This document shows, piece by piece, positions 1-7,697 of a stretch of DNA of 64,000 nucleotides. The position numbers and the translations under genes are program-made. The stretch is from Acidobacteriota bacterium (lineage in GTDB: Bacteria > Acidobacteriota > Holophagae > Acanthopleuribacterales > Acanthopleuribacteraceae). The DNA lies in the NCBI GenBank assembly GCA_020637335.1, contig JACJWC010000001.1:323001-387000 (forward strand), read 5' to 3'. Under the pieces are notes generated by a model. That model ran no database searches, was not told the origin of the DNA, and saw only the letters and a list, made by a program, of their open reading frames with translations. Each line of letters opens with the position of its first letter. The first letter of the stretch is position 1.

Positions 1-468
1 CCTACCTTTGGTCAGCAAAGCGCTCCTCCACCGCCTACGTTTGGCCAACCTTACTCCACGCCGAACAGTGCGGGCGCCGCTCTGGGGGATCTCACACCCG
101 CTAGCCCGATCCAGCGACTGTTGGCTCAGTTGCTCGACAGTGTGTTAATCATCCCGGTCGTTGTACTTATCGTGGTCGCGGGCTTTATCAGCACGACCTT
201 GGCTTCACTGCTGAGTCTCTTGTTTCCCTTTGCCTACCTGGCTTATTACTTCCTGGCCTTGCACAAATATGGCAAGACGCTTGGCAAACATTTCTTAGGC
301 TTACAAATCGTGGAGATCGACCATCCGCATCAACAAGGCATTAGCGTGAAGAATGTCCTGATGCGGTGGTTGGGTTACGCCATTTACGGCTGGGTGACCA
401 TTCTGTTTAACCCTGACGGACGTGGTTTCCACGATAAAATCTCCAACTGCATGGTTATTAAAAAGTAG
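1..468 (+). CDS. RDD family membrane protein, 5' end cut by window
   Basis: The reading frame is open from base 1, so the true start lies outside the window. The visible N-terminal part is a low-complexity Pro/Gln/Ser stretch in which the pentapeptide PTFGQ occurs twice, a cytosolic linker often seen ahead of RDD domains. The rest is hydrophobic: a first membrane segment around bases 140-210 and a second around 215-270. The segment after them contains GKTLGKHFLGLQIV, the typical K-x-x-G-K-x-x-x-G-L-x-I/V motif of RDD proteins. It ends with RGFHDKISNCMVI, the conserved R-x-x-H-D-x-x-x-x-x-x-V tail. RDD proteins are multi-pass membrane proteins of mostly unknown function, some linked to ion exchange. 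The next gene (dcd) starts 6 bases later, suggesting co-transcription. Confidence 0.8.
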   Translation, partial: PTFGQQSAPPPPTFGQPYSTPNSAGAALGDLTPASPIQRLLAQLLDSVLIIPVVVLIVVAGFISTTLASLLSLLFPFAYLAYYFLALHKYGKTLGKHFLGLQIVEIDHPHQQGISVKNVLMRWLGYAIYGWVTILFNPDGRGFHDKISNCMVIKK

Positions 469-474
469 GCCGCC

Positions 475-1014
475 ATGATTTTAACCGGTCCGGAAATTCT
501 GAAACGCCTGAATCGCGATATTGTGATTGAGCCGTTCCATCCGGACCAGCTCAACCCCAATAGCTACAACTTGCGCCTGCACCAGGACCTGCTGATCTAT
601 ACCGAGCGGGTCCTGGACATGTCGCGACCCAATGCGACCCAAACGCTAAGTATCCCGGATGAAGGTTTGGTGTTGGAACCCGGACGATTGTATTTGGGGC
701 GAACGGTGGAACGCACTTTCACCCAAAACCTGGTGCCCATGTTGGAAGGACGCTCTTCAATAGGCAGGTTAGGTTTATTTGTGCACGTGACGGCGGGTTT
801 TGGTGATGTGGGCTTCAATGGATTTTGGACTTTAGAAATCTCGACCATTCAGCCCATTCGCATCTTCAAAAACGTGGAAATTTGTCAGATCTTTTACCAC
901 ACGTTGGAGGGTGAAGCAGTACCCTACCGCAGTGGCAAATATCAGGACAATCAGGGCATTCAGCCCAGCCTGCTCTATCGCGAATTTACAGAAAAGGACT
1001 CACCTTCTGGTTAA
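475..1014 (+). CDS. dcd: dCTP deaminase
   Basis: A 179-residue protein of the usual size for trimeric dCTP deaminase, which converts dCTP to dUTP on the route to dTMP. The signature EGRSSIGRLGLFVHVTAG (nucleotide-binding Ser and Arg residues) is at about residues 89-106, and FWTLEI, carrying the catalytic Glu of the family, lies just after it. The N-terminal SYNLRL block matches the family start (normally N/S-Y-x-L/V-R). The ATG follows the RDD stop by 6 bases. The 3' end overlaps the convergent zinc-ribbon gene by 4 bases. I cannot tell from sequence alone whether it also has dUTPase activity, as in bifunctional Dcd-Dut enzymes. Confidence 0.93.
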   Translation: MILTGPEILKRLNRDIVIEPFHPDQLNPNSYNLRLHQDLLIYTERVLDMSRPNATQTLSIPDEGLVLEPGRLYLGRTVERTFTQNLVPMLEGRSSIGRLGLFVHVTAGFGDVGFNGFWTLEISTIQPIRIFKNVEICQIFYHTLEGEAVPYRSGKYQDNQGIQPSLLYREFTEKDSPSG

Positions 1015-1433
1015 CCCCGCATCCTGCCTTGGATTAACATTTTCTCCCCATTCTCGAATAGTGCTATGATTTTGTCCGGGCTAGGTATGTCCGTGACGAC
1101 GCCCCGACCAAAAGTCGTATGCACTACAAAATCATGGACAGCAAAGGTTTGAAACACATTGTAAGGTTTGACCCGGTCAGCATCCCATTGAGCCATATGC
1201 AGTGCCCAAGCGCCTGCTTTGGTGGTGGATTTGGCCGCGGACTTTTTCGGGGTACGAACCTTGGGTGTCGGGTCCTTTGGCTTTAGAGAGCGGTGGTTGT
1301 GTTCTTGGTTACATGTCAGACAACGAACGCGTTTCGGTTGGTTGTCCACCATCGCAACGATACGATGGCGCAAGACCATTTTGCACTTTCCACAGTACGA
1401 ATCCAGTTCTCCGCCCACGGTCAAAGGACGCAT
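1011..1433 (-). CDS. Small zinc-ribbon protein with CarD/DUF3553-like C-terminus
   Basis: A 140-residue protein that I recognise only in part. Residues 14-40 carry two Cys pairs (CGKC and CLTC) about 20 residues apart, a probable zinc ribbon. A basic Lys/Thr/Pro/Ala linker follows. The C-terminal third (HDFVVHTTFGRGVVTDI then a beta-rich tail) resembles the small SH3-like fold that recurs in CarD/DUF3553-type proteins. Start choice is supported by a GGGGAGG ribosome-binding site 7 bases upstream of ATG 1433. It is divergent from rng (66-base spacer) and converges on dcd. A nucleic-acid-binding role is an inference from the zinc ribbon and basic linker only. Confidence 0.65.
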   Translation of the reverse strand: MRPLTVGGELDSYCGKCKMVLRHRIVAMVDNQPKRVRCLTCNQEHNHRSLKPKDPTPKVRTPKKSAAKSTTKAGAWALHMAQWDADRVKPYNVFQTFAVHDFVVHTTFGRGVVTDIPSPDKIIALFENGEKMLIQGRMRG

Positions 1434-1498
1434 GTCTCTACCTCCCCTTTTATCTTTTTAACGACGAATGAAGGCCAAGTGGCCAATATCGAGGCTGT

Positions 1499-3499
1499 AT
1501 GAATAAGTATAAACTATTAATTAATGCGAAGGATTTCGATGAAATCCGGGTCGCCATGGTAAACGAAGATGGTGTCCTGGAACAAGTTGATTTTGAAACC
1601 ATCGGCAAACAACACAACGCGCTGGGCAATATTTACAAAGCCAGCATCACCGCCATTGAGCCCAGTTTACAGGCTACTTTTGTAGATTATGGCGGGTCGC
1701 GACACGGCTTTCTGCCGTTTAATGAAATCCATCCCCGTTACTTTTTGAACAACGACCGCCGACTGCCCGTCGAGAAACGGGTTCAGTTGGGTCAGGAACT
1801 TCTGGTCCAAGTAGCGCGAGAAGAAATCGGCCAAAAAGGTGCCTACATGACCACCTTCTTATCCTTGGCGGGTCGTTACCTGGTTATGATGCCGTTTTCC
1901 AAACGCATCGGTATCTCGCGCAAAATTGAGGACAACGAAGAACGCGCCTCGCTGCGCAAGGTCGTCGACAAAGTTACCGTTCCCCATGGTATGGGCTACA
2001 TCATCCGCACCGCCGGTCTCGGGAAATCCGAAGACCAGATTCAGCGTGACATCAACGTTTTGGTCTCCACCTGGCGGGAAATGGAGGCGCGTTCCAAAGA
2101 GGTACCCTCTGGATCGTTGCTCTACCGCGAAGACAATGTGGTCAACCGGACCATCCGTGATTATTTTACCGAGGAAGTTACCGAAATCCTGATTGACGAA
2201 CAGTCTGCCTATGAAGAGATTCGGGCCTACTTTATGCGGCTCATGCCCAAATATGCGCACATTGTGAAGCTGTACCGTGGCAAAGCACCAATCTTCAGCA
2301 AATACCAAATCGAAGACCAGGTCGAAAAAATCTTTTCGCGAAAAATCAAGCTGCCTTCAGGCGGAAGCATCGTCATTGAACAAACGGAAGCGCTGGTGGT
2401 TATTGACGTAAACTCCGGAAAGACGGCCGAAGGCAACCTGGAATTAACCGCACTGAAAACGAATATGGAAGCGGCCGAAGAATTAGCCCGCCAACTGCGA
2501 TTGCGTGATTTGGGTGGCTTGATCGTCATCGATTTTATCGATATGCGCGAGCGCCGCAATAGTCAGGATGTGGAAAATCGCTTGCGGGATTGTTTGAAGG
2601 AGGACAAAGCGCGCATCACGATGACGAGTGTGTCGCGTTTTGGTCTGTTGGAAATGTCGCGTCAGCGCATCAAAACCTCCAAAGAAATCAAGCACTACGA
2701 AGACTGTCCCGTGTGCCGTGGGCTCGGCCGTGTGAAAACTTTGGAAACCCAGGGGCTGGACCTGTTGCGGCGTATGAAGCAGTTGGTATCTGGCAGCTAT
2801 GTGCGCGGTCTCAATGTTTCCCTTTCCGAGGATTTGGGACTTTACCTGCTCAACCATCGCCGCAAAGAAGTTTTGGAACTGGAACAGAAATTCAGTTGCG
2901 ACATCCAGTTGCAACTCAAGGTGGGACAACATGTCACGCCGCGTTTTGAAGTGATTAAAGGAAGTTCGGAGGACAAGGAAGCCATGCCAAAACCCGCCCC
3001 GCTCTCATTGGCCAGTATGGCCGCCTCCATGAGTGAGAAAGATTTAAATGAGAAGCGCGATTACCGTGAAGAAAAAATTGAAGCGGTGCGCGCCATGACC
3101 TTTGACGAGCTGCGCGCTGCAGAAATTCCTGTTCCAAGTGCGCTTTCGCCTTTTGACCAATTTAACTTCACCATGCGTGTCCTGATGATGAAGCGCTTCG
3201 GCCTTTATGAGGGCATGACCGAAGTGTTTAAGGATGCCATTTGCGAGAAGGTCATGGGCTCAGGCCCGTTTGGCAAAGGCGAAGAAGAGGAAGAAGATCC
3301 CAGTTCCCTGGCAGTTACTGAAGAAAATGTAGATGACGGTCCCATGGACGATGCGGATTATGCTGACGAAGATGAAGACGAAACCGAATCGTCGATAGAA
3401 GTCGTCGAAACGATTTTGGAAGAAGATGAATCGTCCTTAAGCGATTTCCGCGATGAAATCGAGGAAAGCGAAGCGTTCGAACCCGATATGGAGGTCTAA
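1499..3499 (+). CDS. rng: Ribonuclease G/E family endoribonuclease
   Basis: A 666-residue Rne/Rng-family enzyme that cleaves single-stranded RNA and acts in rRNA/tRNA maturation and mRNA decay. An S1 domain occupies about residues 37-120 (GNIYKASITAIEPSLQATFV). The catalytic region has VVIDVNSGK and GGLIVIDFIDM, which carry the two metal-binding Asp residues, and a Zn-link CPVC at about 403-406. The C-terminus (about 590-666) is a very acidic Glu/Asp/Ser tail without the Arg-rich scaffold of enterobacterial RNase E. The N-terminus MNKYKLLINAKDFDEIRVAMV is close to RNase G. The stop codon overlaps the purS start (TAATG), so purS is probably translationally coupled. Confidence 0.93.
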   Translation: MNKYKLLINAKDFDEIRVAMVNEDGVLEQVDFETIGKQHNALGNIYKASITAIEPSLQATFVDYGGSRHGFLPFNEIHPRYFLNNDRRLPVEKRVQLGQELLVQVAREEIGQKGAYMTTFLSLAGRYLVMMPFSKRIGISRKIEDNEERASLRKVVDKVTVPHGMGYIIRTAGLGKSEDQIQRDINVLVSTWREMEARSKEVPSGSLLYREDNVVNRTIRDYFTEEVTEILIDEQSAYEEIRAYFMRLMPKYAHIVKLYRGKAPIFSKYQIEDQVEKIFSRKIKLPSGGSIVIEQTEALVVIDVNSGKTAEGNLELTALKTNMEAAEELARQLRLRDLGGLIVIDFIDMRERRNSQDVENRLRDCLKEDKARITMTSVSRFGLLEMSRQRIKTSKEIKHYEDCPVCRGLGRVKTLETQGLDLLRRMKQLVSGSYVRGLNVSLSEDLGLYLLNHRRKEVLELEQKFSCDIQLQLKVGQHVTPRFEVIKGSSEDKEAMPKPAPLSLASMAASMSEKDLNEKRDYREEKIEAVRAMTFDELRAAEIPVPSALSPFDQFNFTMRVLMMKRFGLYEGMTEVFKDAICEKVMGSGPFGKGEEEEEDPSSLAVTEENVDDGPMDDADYADEDEDETESSIEVVETILEEDESSLSDFRDEIEESEAFEPDMEV

Positions 3500-3741
3500 T
3501 GAGCAAGGTTCAAGTCATTATTCGATTAAAAAACGGCGTGTTAGACCCGCAAGGCAAAACTGCCCAACACGCCCTTCAGGCTTTGGGTTTCCAGGAGGCA
3601 GCCCAGGTTCGCATCGGTAAATTTATCGAGTTGGAGTTGGATGGGGCTAATCCAGACCAGGTCAATACTCGGGTGCGTGAGATGTGTGAAAAGCTGCTGG
3701 CTAACCCAGTCATCGAGGATTTTGAGATATTGGGGGGTTAA
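3499..3741 (+). CDS. purS: Phosphoribosylformylglycinamidine synthase subunit PurS
   Basis: An 80-residue protein of normal PurS size. PurS bridges PurL and PurQ in the three-subunit FGAM synthase of de novo purine synthesis. It begins KVQVIIRLKNGVLDPQGKT and contains ALGFQEAAQVRIGKFIELEL, both typical of the family. The start codon overlaps the rng stop by one base and the stop is 1 base from purQ, so it lies in a tight operon. The purL subunit is not in this window. Confidence 0.94.
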   Translation: MSKVQVIIRLKNGVLDPQGKTAQHALQALGFQEAAQVRIGKFIELELDGANPDQVNTRVREMCEKLLANPVIEDFEILGG

Positions 3742-3742
3742 C

Positions 3743-4441
3743 ATGCGCGTTTCTGTTCTGCTTTTCCCGGGCAGCAATTGCGATCGCGACGCGATCCATG
3801 CTTTTGAAGCGGTGTTGGGCGCCGAAGTCAACGGAATTTGGCATAAGGAAACCGATCTGAAAAATCCCGACCTGGTTTTTATTCCAGGTGGATTCTCGTT
3901 TGGTGATTACCTGCGCAGCGGCGCAATTGCCCGTTTTTCGCCAATTATGGAGCAGGTTCAGGCCTATGTTGCACGGGGCGGTTACGTCATGGGTGTGTGT
4001 AATGGTTTTCAGATCCTGTGCGAAATGCAGCTGTTACCGGGCGCCTTACTGACGAACAAGCCAATTAAGTTCCTGTGTCAGGATGTGTTTGTGCGGGTTG
4101 AGCCGAACCAGAGCCCTATGTTGCAAAAATTGACGCCGGGCCAAGTCCTGCGTATCCCCATTGCCCACGGCATGGGCCAGTATTTTGCGGATGAAGCTAC
4201 CCTCGATCGGTTGGAAGGTGAAGGACAAGTGCTGATGCGCTACTGTTCGGCCGAGGGGTCACTGGATGAGGCCTCTAATCCCAACGGATCACTGCGTTCC
4301 ATTGCTGGTATCTGCAATGCGGATGGCCGCGTTTTTGGCATGATGCCCCACCCCGAACGTCACGTTGAAGCCGAGTTGGGCAGTGAAGACGGCCTGATTT
4401 TATTGGACTCCGTCCTGGGCATTTTGGACCGAGTCAACTAA
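3743..4441 (+). CDS. purQ: Phosphoribosylformylglycinamidine synthase subunit PurQ (glutaminase)
   Basis: A 232-residue class I glutamine amidotransferase that supplies ammonia to PurL for FGAM synthesis. The N-terminus VSVLLFPGSNCDRDAIHAFE and the IPGGFSFGDYLRSGAIA block are diagnostic. The nucleophilic Cys lies in MGVCNGFQIL, and the His/Glu of the triad lies in MMPHPERHVE near the C-terminus. ATG 3743 was chosen over the longer frame because it follows the purS stop by one base and gives the family N-terminus. The stop codon overlaps the start of the next gene (TAATG), placing purine synthesis and the ATP synthase Fo genes in one translationally coupled unit. Confidence 0.95.
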   Translation: MRVSVLLFPGSNCDRDAIHAFEAVLGAEVNGIWHKETDLKNPDLVFIPGGFSFGDYLRSGAIARFSPIMEQVQAYVARGGYVMGVCNGFQILCEMQLLPGALLTNKPIKFLCQDVFVRVEPNQSPMLQKLTPGQVLRIPIAHGMGQYFADEATLDRLEGEGQVLMRYCSAEGSLDEASNPNGSLRSIAGICNADGRVFGMMPHPERHVEAELGSEDGLILLDSVLGILDRVN

Positions 4442-4683
4442 TGGCCAAACCACCGCCCGGACTGCTTTCCGTTGGCCCCCATTTTGTATTTTCGGTATTA
4501 ATTGGGGGCTTTTTCGGCTACAAGATGGACGGTTGGTTTGAGACCAAACCCATTTTAATGCTGGTGATGGGCGCACTGGGCTTTGCCGCGGGTGTGATCA
4601 ACATGATGCGTGAACTGGAAAAATGGAATCGCAGCAGCAAAGATGAGAATGAGAAGCGGTCGGACGATGAACCCAAAACCTGA
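4441..4683 (+). CDS. atpZ: AtpZ/AtpI family small membrane protein
   Basis: An 80-residue protein with two membrane segments: about residues 9-25 (VGPHFVFSVLIGGFFGY) and 33-52 (PILMLVMGALGFAAGVINM), followed by a charged tail. The glycine-rich first helix ending GYKMDGWF is typical of the ATPase_gene1/AtpZ family, which accompanies F-type ATP synthase genes and is implicated in ion uptake or c-ring assembly. It overlaps purQ by one base upstream and the AtpI-like gene by 17 bases downstream, consistent with its place at the head of the Fo gene set. Confidence 0.8.
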   Translation: MAKPPPGLLSVGPHFVFSVLIGGFFGYKMDGWFETKPILMLVMGALGFAAGVINMMRELEKWNRSSKDENEKRSDDEPKT

Positions 4684-5041
4684 GGCAGAACGCTTGGTCT
4701 GGCGTCTGTATCCTTCTATTCTGGGTTGGGGTTGTGTGCTGGCCATGGGTCTGTACCTGTGGGCCGACTGGAAGGCGGCGCTTTCTGGAATTGCAGGTAG
4801 TGGGTGTGCGGTTGTGTTGTTGGCCGGCTGGCATCTTTCGCTGCATTGGGGGATCAACCAACGCCATCGGCCCAACTTTCTGCTCGTCCTTTCAATCTTC
4901 TTGCGTTATGCCTTGATTGGTGCGGGTTTCTATGCCATAATCCGCGTGCTCGGGGACCAGGGCCGCTTTTATCTCGGCTGGTTTTTGGCAGGTTTTTCTA
5001 CGTTATTACCGGGGTTACTCACGGCCATGTGGGTTCGGTAA
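4667..5041 (+). CDS. atpI: AtpI-like ATP synthase accessory protein
   Basis: A 124-residue protein with about four hydrophobic segments (LGWGCVLAMGLYLWA; SGCAVVLLAGWHLSL; LRYALIGAGFYAII; GWFLAGFSTLLPGLLTAM). The size, topology and position directly ahead of atpB match the weakly conserved ATP synthase protein I family (c-ring assembly). Assignment rests mainly on context, because the sequence motifs are weak. ATG 4667 was chosen as an internal start of the longer open frame; it gives a short hydrophilic N-terminus before the first helix and a 17-base overlap with atpZ. Confidence 0.7.
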   Translation: MNPKPEAERLVWRLYPSILGWGCVLAMGLYLWADWKAALSGIAGSGCAVVLLAGWHLSLHWGINQRHRPNFLLVLSIFLRYALIGAGFYAIIRVLGDQGRFYLGWFLAGFSTLLPGLLTAMWVR

Positions 5042-5066
5042 GCAGTACAACCGCAGGAGAAGTTCG

Positions 5067-5762
5067 TTGGAAATCCATCCTTCGCTTTTGACCTATTGGA
5101 TCGCCCACTTGATGGGTGTCGAAGATTTACATCATTTTGCTTACAAGGACCACATCATCGCCGCTGGTTTGACATTCGTGTTGCTGACGGTTTTTGGCCT
5201 GGTTTTGCGGGCACGCATGTCACTGGTTCCGGGCAAAGCTCAGCAGGTCATGGAGCTTTTCGTTAGCGGGGTTTACGGCCTGCTGGAAGAGAACATGGGC
5301 AAAGAGGGTCGCAAGTATATCCCTCTTATTGCTACCCTGGGTTTGTTCATTTTAATCAGCAACCTGATGGGTATGGTGCCGGGTTTGTCCAGTTCAACCG
5401 GAAACTACAACACACCGGTTGCCTGTGCCCTGATCGTTTTTGTTTACTACAATTTTCAAGGTATTAAAGAGCATGGCTTTGGCTACATCAAACAGTTCAC
5501 CGGTCCAATCTGGTGGATGGTTCCACTGATGCTGCCAATTGAGATTATCAGTCATTGTGCCCGTCCGTTTTCACTCAGCATGCGTTTGTTTATGAACATC
5601 GCGGGTGAACACTTGGTAGTTGGCATTATTGCTGGCATCGCACCCTGGGTCATTCCCATCCCGCTGATGGCTTTGGGCCTTCTGGCCGCTTGTATCCAGA
5701 CCTTTATTTTTGTCATGCTGACCACGCTTTACATCGCGGGCGCTAAATCCCACGATCACTAA
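5067..5762 (+). CDS. atpB: F-type ATP synthase subunit a
   Basis: A 231-residue membrane subunit that forms the half-channels of the Fo motor. The essential stator Arg lies in FSLSMRLFMN (about residues 169-178) after ISHCARPF. The segment GEHLVVGIIAGIAPW and the C-terminal QTFIFVMLTTLYI block are typical of the subunit. Five or six membrane helices can be seen. The start is TTG at 5067, supported by a GCAGGAGA ribosome-binding site 5-12 bases upstream; no ATG in frame gives the family N-terminus. atpE follows after 48 bases. Confidence 0.95.
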   Translation: MEIHPSLLTYWIAHLMGVEDLHHFAYKDHIIAAGLTFVLLTVFGLVLRARMSLVPGKAQQVMELFVSGVYGLLEENMGKEGRKYIPLIATLGLFILISNLMGMVPGLSSSTGNYNTPVACALIVFVYYNFQGIKEHGFGYIKQFTGPIWWMVPLMLPIEIISHCARPFSLSMRLFMNIAGEHLVVGIIAGIAPWVIPIPLMALGLLAACIQTFIFVMLTTLYIAGAKSHDH

Positions 5763-5810
5763 TCTGGACCCGTCTCCGAAACGGCTCCACAATCTCACTG
5801 GAGGACTTCC

Positions 5811-6092
5811 ATGAAAAAACTTGGTTTCTTATTTTTGTCGATGATCTTTGTTGGCGCAGTATTTGGTCAAGATGGCCATGAAGCTGCTGCTCCTTTCTTC
5901 ACGCCCAGCATCGCCATGGCGCTTGCTGCCGGTCTGTGCGGGTTGGGTCAAGGTAAAGCTATTTATTCCGCTTGCGAAGGCATGGCCCGTAACCCGGGTG
6001 CCGCTGGCGATATCCGTACCACCCTGCTGTTGGGTCTTGCGTTTATCGAATCTCTGGTGCTCTTTACGCTGGCTTCCATCTTCCTGGGATAA
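5811..6092 (+). CDS. atpE: F-type ATP synthase subunit c
   Basis: A 93-residue proteolipid. The first 20 residues look like a cleavable signal peptide (MKKLGFLFLSMIFVGAVFG), an extension seen in some phyla. Two helices follow, joined by the polar loop ARNPGAAGDI. The ion-carrying Glu is in LAFIESLVLF in helix 2, and helix 1 has GLGQGKA. The Gln in helix 1 and Ser after the Glu are parts of the sodium-binding signature. The Thr and Tyr that complete it in Ilyobacter are Leu and Phe here, so ion specificity is uncertain. A strong ribosome-binding site (CTGGAGGA) precedes the ATG. The F1 genes are not in the window. Confidence 0.95.
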   Translation: MKKLGFLFLSMIFVGAVFGQDGHEAAAPFFTPSIAMALAAGLCGLGQGKAIYSACEGMARNPGAAGDIRTTLLLGLAFIESLVLFTLASIFLG

Positions 6093-6120
6093 GGCGAAGT
6101 CCTTCCAAGGTAAAAGGAAA

Positions 6121-6150
6121 GGCCACCCTGCTGGGTGGTCTTTTTTTTTT
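6121..6150 (+). terminator. Rho-independent terminator after atpE
   Basis: GGCCACCC, loop TGCT, GGGTGGTC, followed directly by ten T residues. It lies 29 bases past the atpE stop and closes the rng-purSQ-atp unit. Confidence 0.93.
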
Positions 6151-6190
6151 GTCCGAGCTATGATGCCGCTTTATGTTGAAAGGATAACGC

Positions 6191-6526
6191 GTGGTTTCAG
6201 TTGACAAAAGGCGTTCGGGCAAAACGGTTATTTTTGCATGTGGCGACAAAATTTTATTAGAGGACATTGCCGCCCTAAGAGAAGCGTTTTACGAGGCCAT
6301 GGCTGAAGGTTTGGATACCTTGGTTTTGGACCTTTCCAAGATCAATCACATCGACTCCTCGGGAATTAGTCTGTTTGTGTCCACAAAAAATGCCCTGTCC
6401 AAGTTAAATGCGCATTTGGTTTTGGCCGGCATGATTCCCAGCGTGCTGGATATCTTTTTAAAGACCAGCCTGGACGCCTATTTTGACATTCGGCCCACTT
6501 GGTCTGAGGAGACCAGCAGGTCGTAA
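6191..6526 (+). CDS. STAS-domain anti-anti-sigma-like protein
   Basis: A 111-residue single STAS domain. The VLDLSKINHIDSSGISLFV segment (about residues 46-64) contains the DSSG motif whose Ser is phosphorylated by partner-switching kinases in SpoIIAA/RsbV proteins. The start is GTG 6191 with AAGGA about 7 bases upstream. No anti-sigma kinase or sigma factor is adjacent, so its partner is elsewhere. The last 49 bases overlap the 3' end of the convergent glycosyltransferase gene, so the two transcripts would be antisense over their ends. Confidence 0.85.
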   Translation: MVSVDKRRSGKTVIFACGDKILLEDIAALREAFYEAMAEGLDTLVLDLSKINHIDSSGISLFVSTKNALSKLNAHLVLAGMIPSVLDIFLKTSLDAYFDIRPTWSEETSRS

Positions 6527-7626
6527 AGTTGTTGTGCGGATTGGGCCCAACTGTAATGGCTGCGCACCCATTCGCTGGCGTTTCGACCGACTTGAATCAG
6601 GGTGTGTGGGTCGCGCCCGAGTCGGGTGGCTGTTTCGATAATGCGCTCGCGATCCAAGGGCAGGCACCAGCCCGTTTTTTCGGGTTGAACTACTTCTCGA
6701 TTTCCGATTACGTCGCTGACCAGGCTGGGCAAACCACATGCAGCCGCTTGAAGCACAATGTTCGGCATGCCTTCATACAGGGAAAGATTGATCAGTAAGT
6801 GCGCTTCTGACATGCGTTTTCGGAGCTCCTCGGGCGATTGCCAGGGCAGAAGGTGGATTCGTTTGGCCTGTTGGAGCTGGGCAATTTGTTGCATCAACAT
6901 TTCGCGTAGCGGTCCCTCTCCGACCAACTCAAATTCGGCATGGGGCAGGTTTGCCAACACCCGATCCATACAGGTTAAGGTAAAGGCTAAATTCTTCTGA
7001 CTTTGGAATCGACCGGCGAACAGGAAACGAACAGTTGTATCGCTTTTGCTCGTTGGGGGGAAAAACTGCTGCGTATCAACTCCATTAGGAATAATGCGGA
7101 CATCCTTTGCGTCATGCCGCTCGGCCAAATCTTTCAGGCCTTGTGAATTGGCAAATACGCCAGATGCTTGGCGATAAATGGCTCTTCGGACTGGTGCCAG
7201 GATTTTGTGGAGAGGGGCAAGACTCGGTTCGGCACCGGGTACATCGCCCCCCCGCAGGGCCAAAACGTAAGGAAGATTTAGGCGGCGTTTGAGCCACCAG
7301 GCCAAAGGGCCGCAGGGGAATAAAAACACGGTCAGGCAGGTGTCTGGCCGATGGGTTTTGACCCATCGCGGAAGTTTTCGCCAGCCGTTCCACAGGAAAC
7401 GCAAGAAGGAAAAGAGGTTGGCCCGGGTTGGTAAGGGCCGGCCGTGTACGACCTGCAAAACGGTGAGGTTGGCATGCTGGTCGGGAAAGCCAATCCCTGG
7501 GAATTTTCCGGTAAACAATAAGATTTCATGACCTTGGGCCAACCACTGTTTAACCCATTGTTGCGTGGCGTGACCGGCGCCGGCGCCAAGTGGAGGATAT
7601 TCGTAATTGATAACCAAAATCCGCAT
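6478..7626 (-). CDS. Glycosyltransferase family 4
   Basis: A 382-residue GT-B fold glycosyltransferase. The N-terminus MRILVINYEYPPLGAGAG is a typical GT4 acceptor-domain start. The GRFQSQKNL motif opens the C-terminal donor domain at about residue 216, and the EGMPNIVLQAAACGLP block (about 302-317) carries the E-x(7)-E-like donor-binding region, although the second Glu is replaced by Gln. ATG 7626 is preferred to the upstream frame start at 7641. It probably acts at the cytoplasmic face in glycan or glycolipid assembly; the substrate cannot be told. It is divergent from hslO and convergent with the STAS gene. Confidence 0.85.
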   Translation of the reverse strand: MRILVINYEYPPLGAGAGHATQQWVKQWLAQGHEILLFTGKFPGIGFPDQHANLTVLQVVHGRPLPTRANLFSFLRFLWNGWRKLPRWVKTHRPDTCLTVFLFPCGPLAWWLKRRLNLPYVLALRGGDVPGAEPSLAPLHKILAPVRRAIYRQASGVFANSQGLKDLAERHDAKDVRIIPNGVDTQQFFPPTSKSDTTVRFLFAGRFQSQKNLAFTLTCMDRVLANLPHAEFELVGEGPLREMLMQQIAQLQQAKRIHLLPWQSPEELRKRMSEAHLLINLSLYEGMPNIVLQAAACGLPSLVSDVIGNREVVQPEKTGWCLPLDRERIIETATRLGRDPHTLIQVGRNASEWVRSHYSWAQSAQQLYDLLVSSDQVGRMSK

Positions 7627-7697
7627 GGGCAAATCTAGCACGAGCTGTTGCGGGTTCGGGCGCGATTTGATTGCCTTTTCCCGCCCGGGAAACGATA

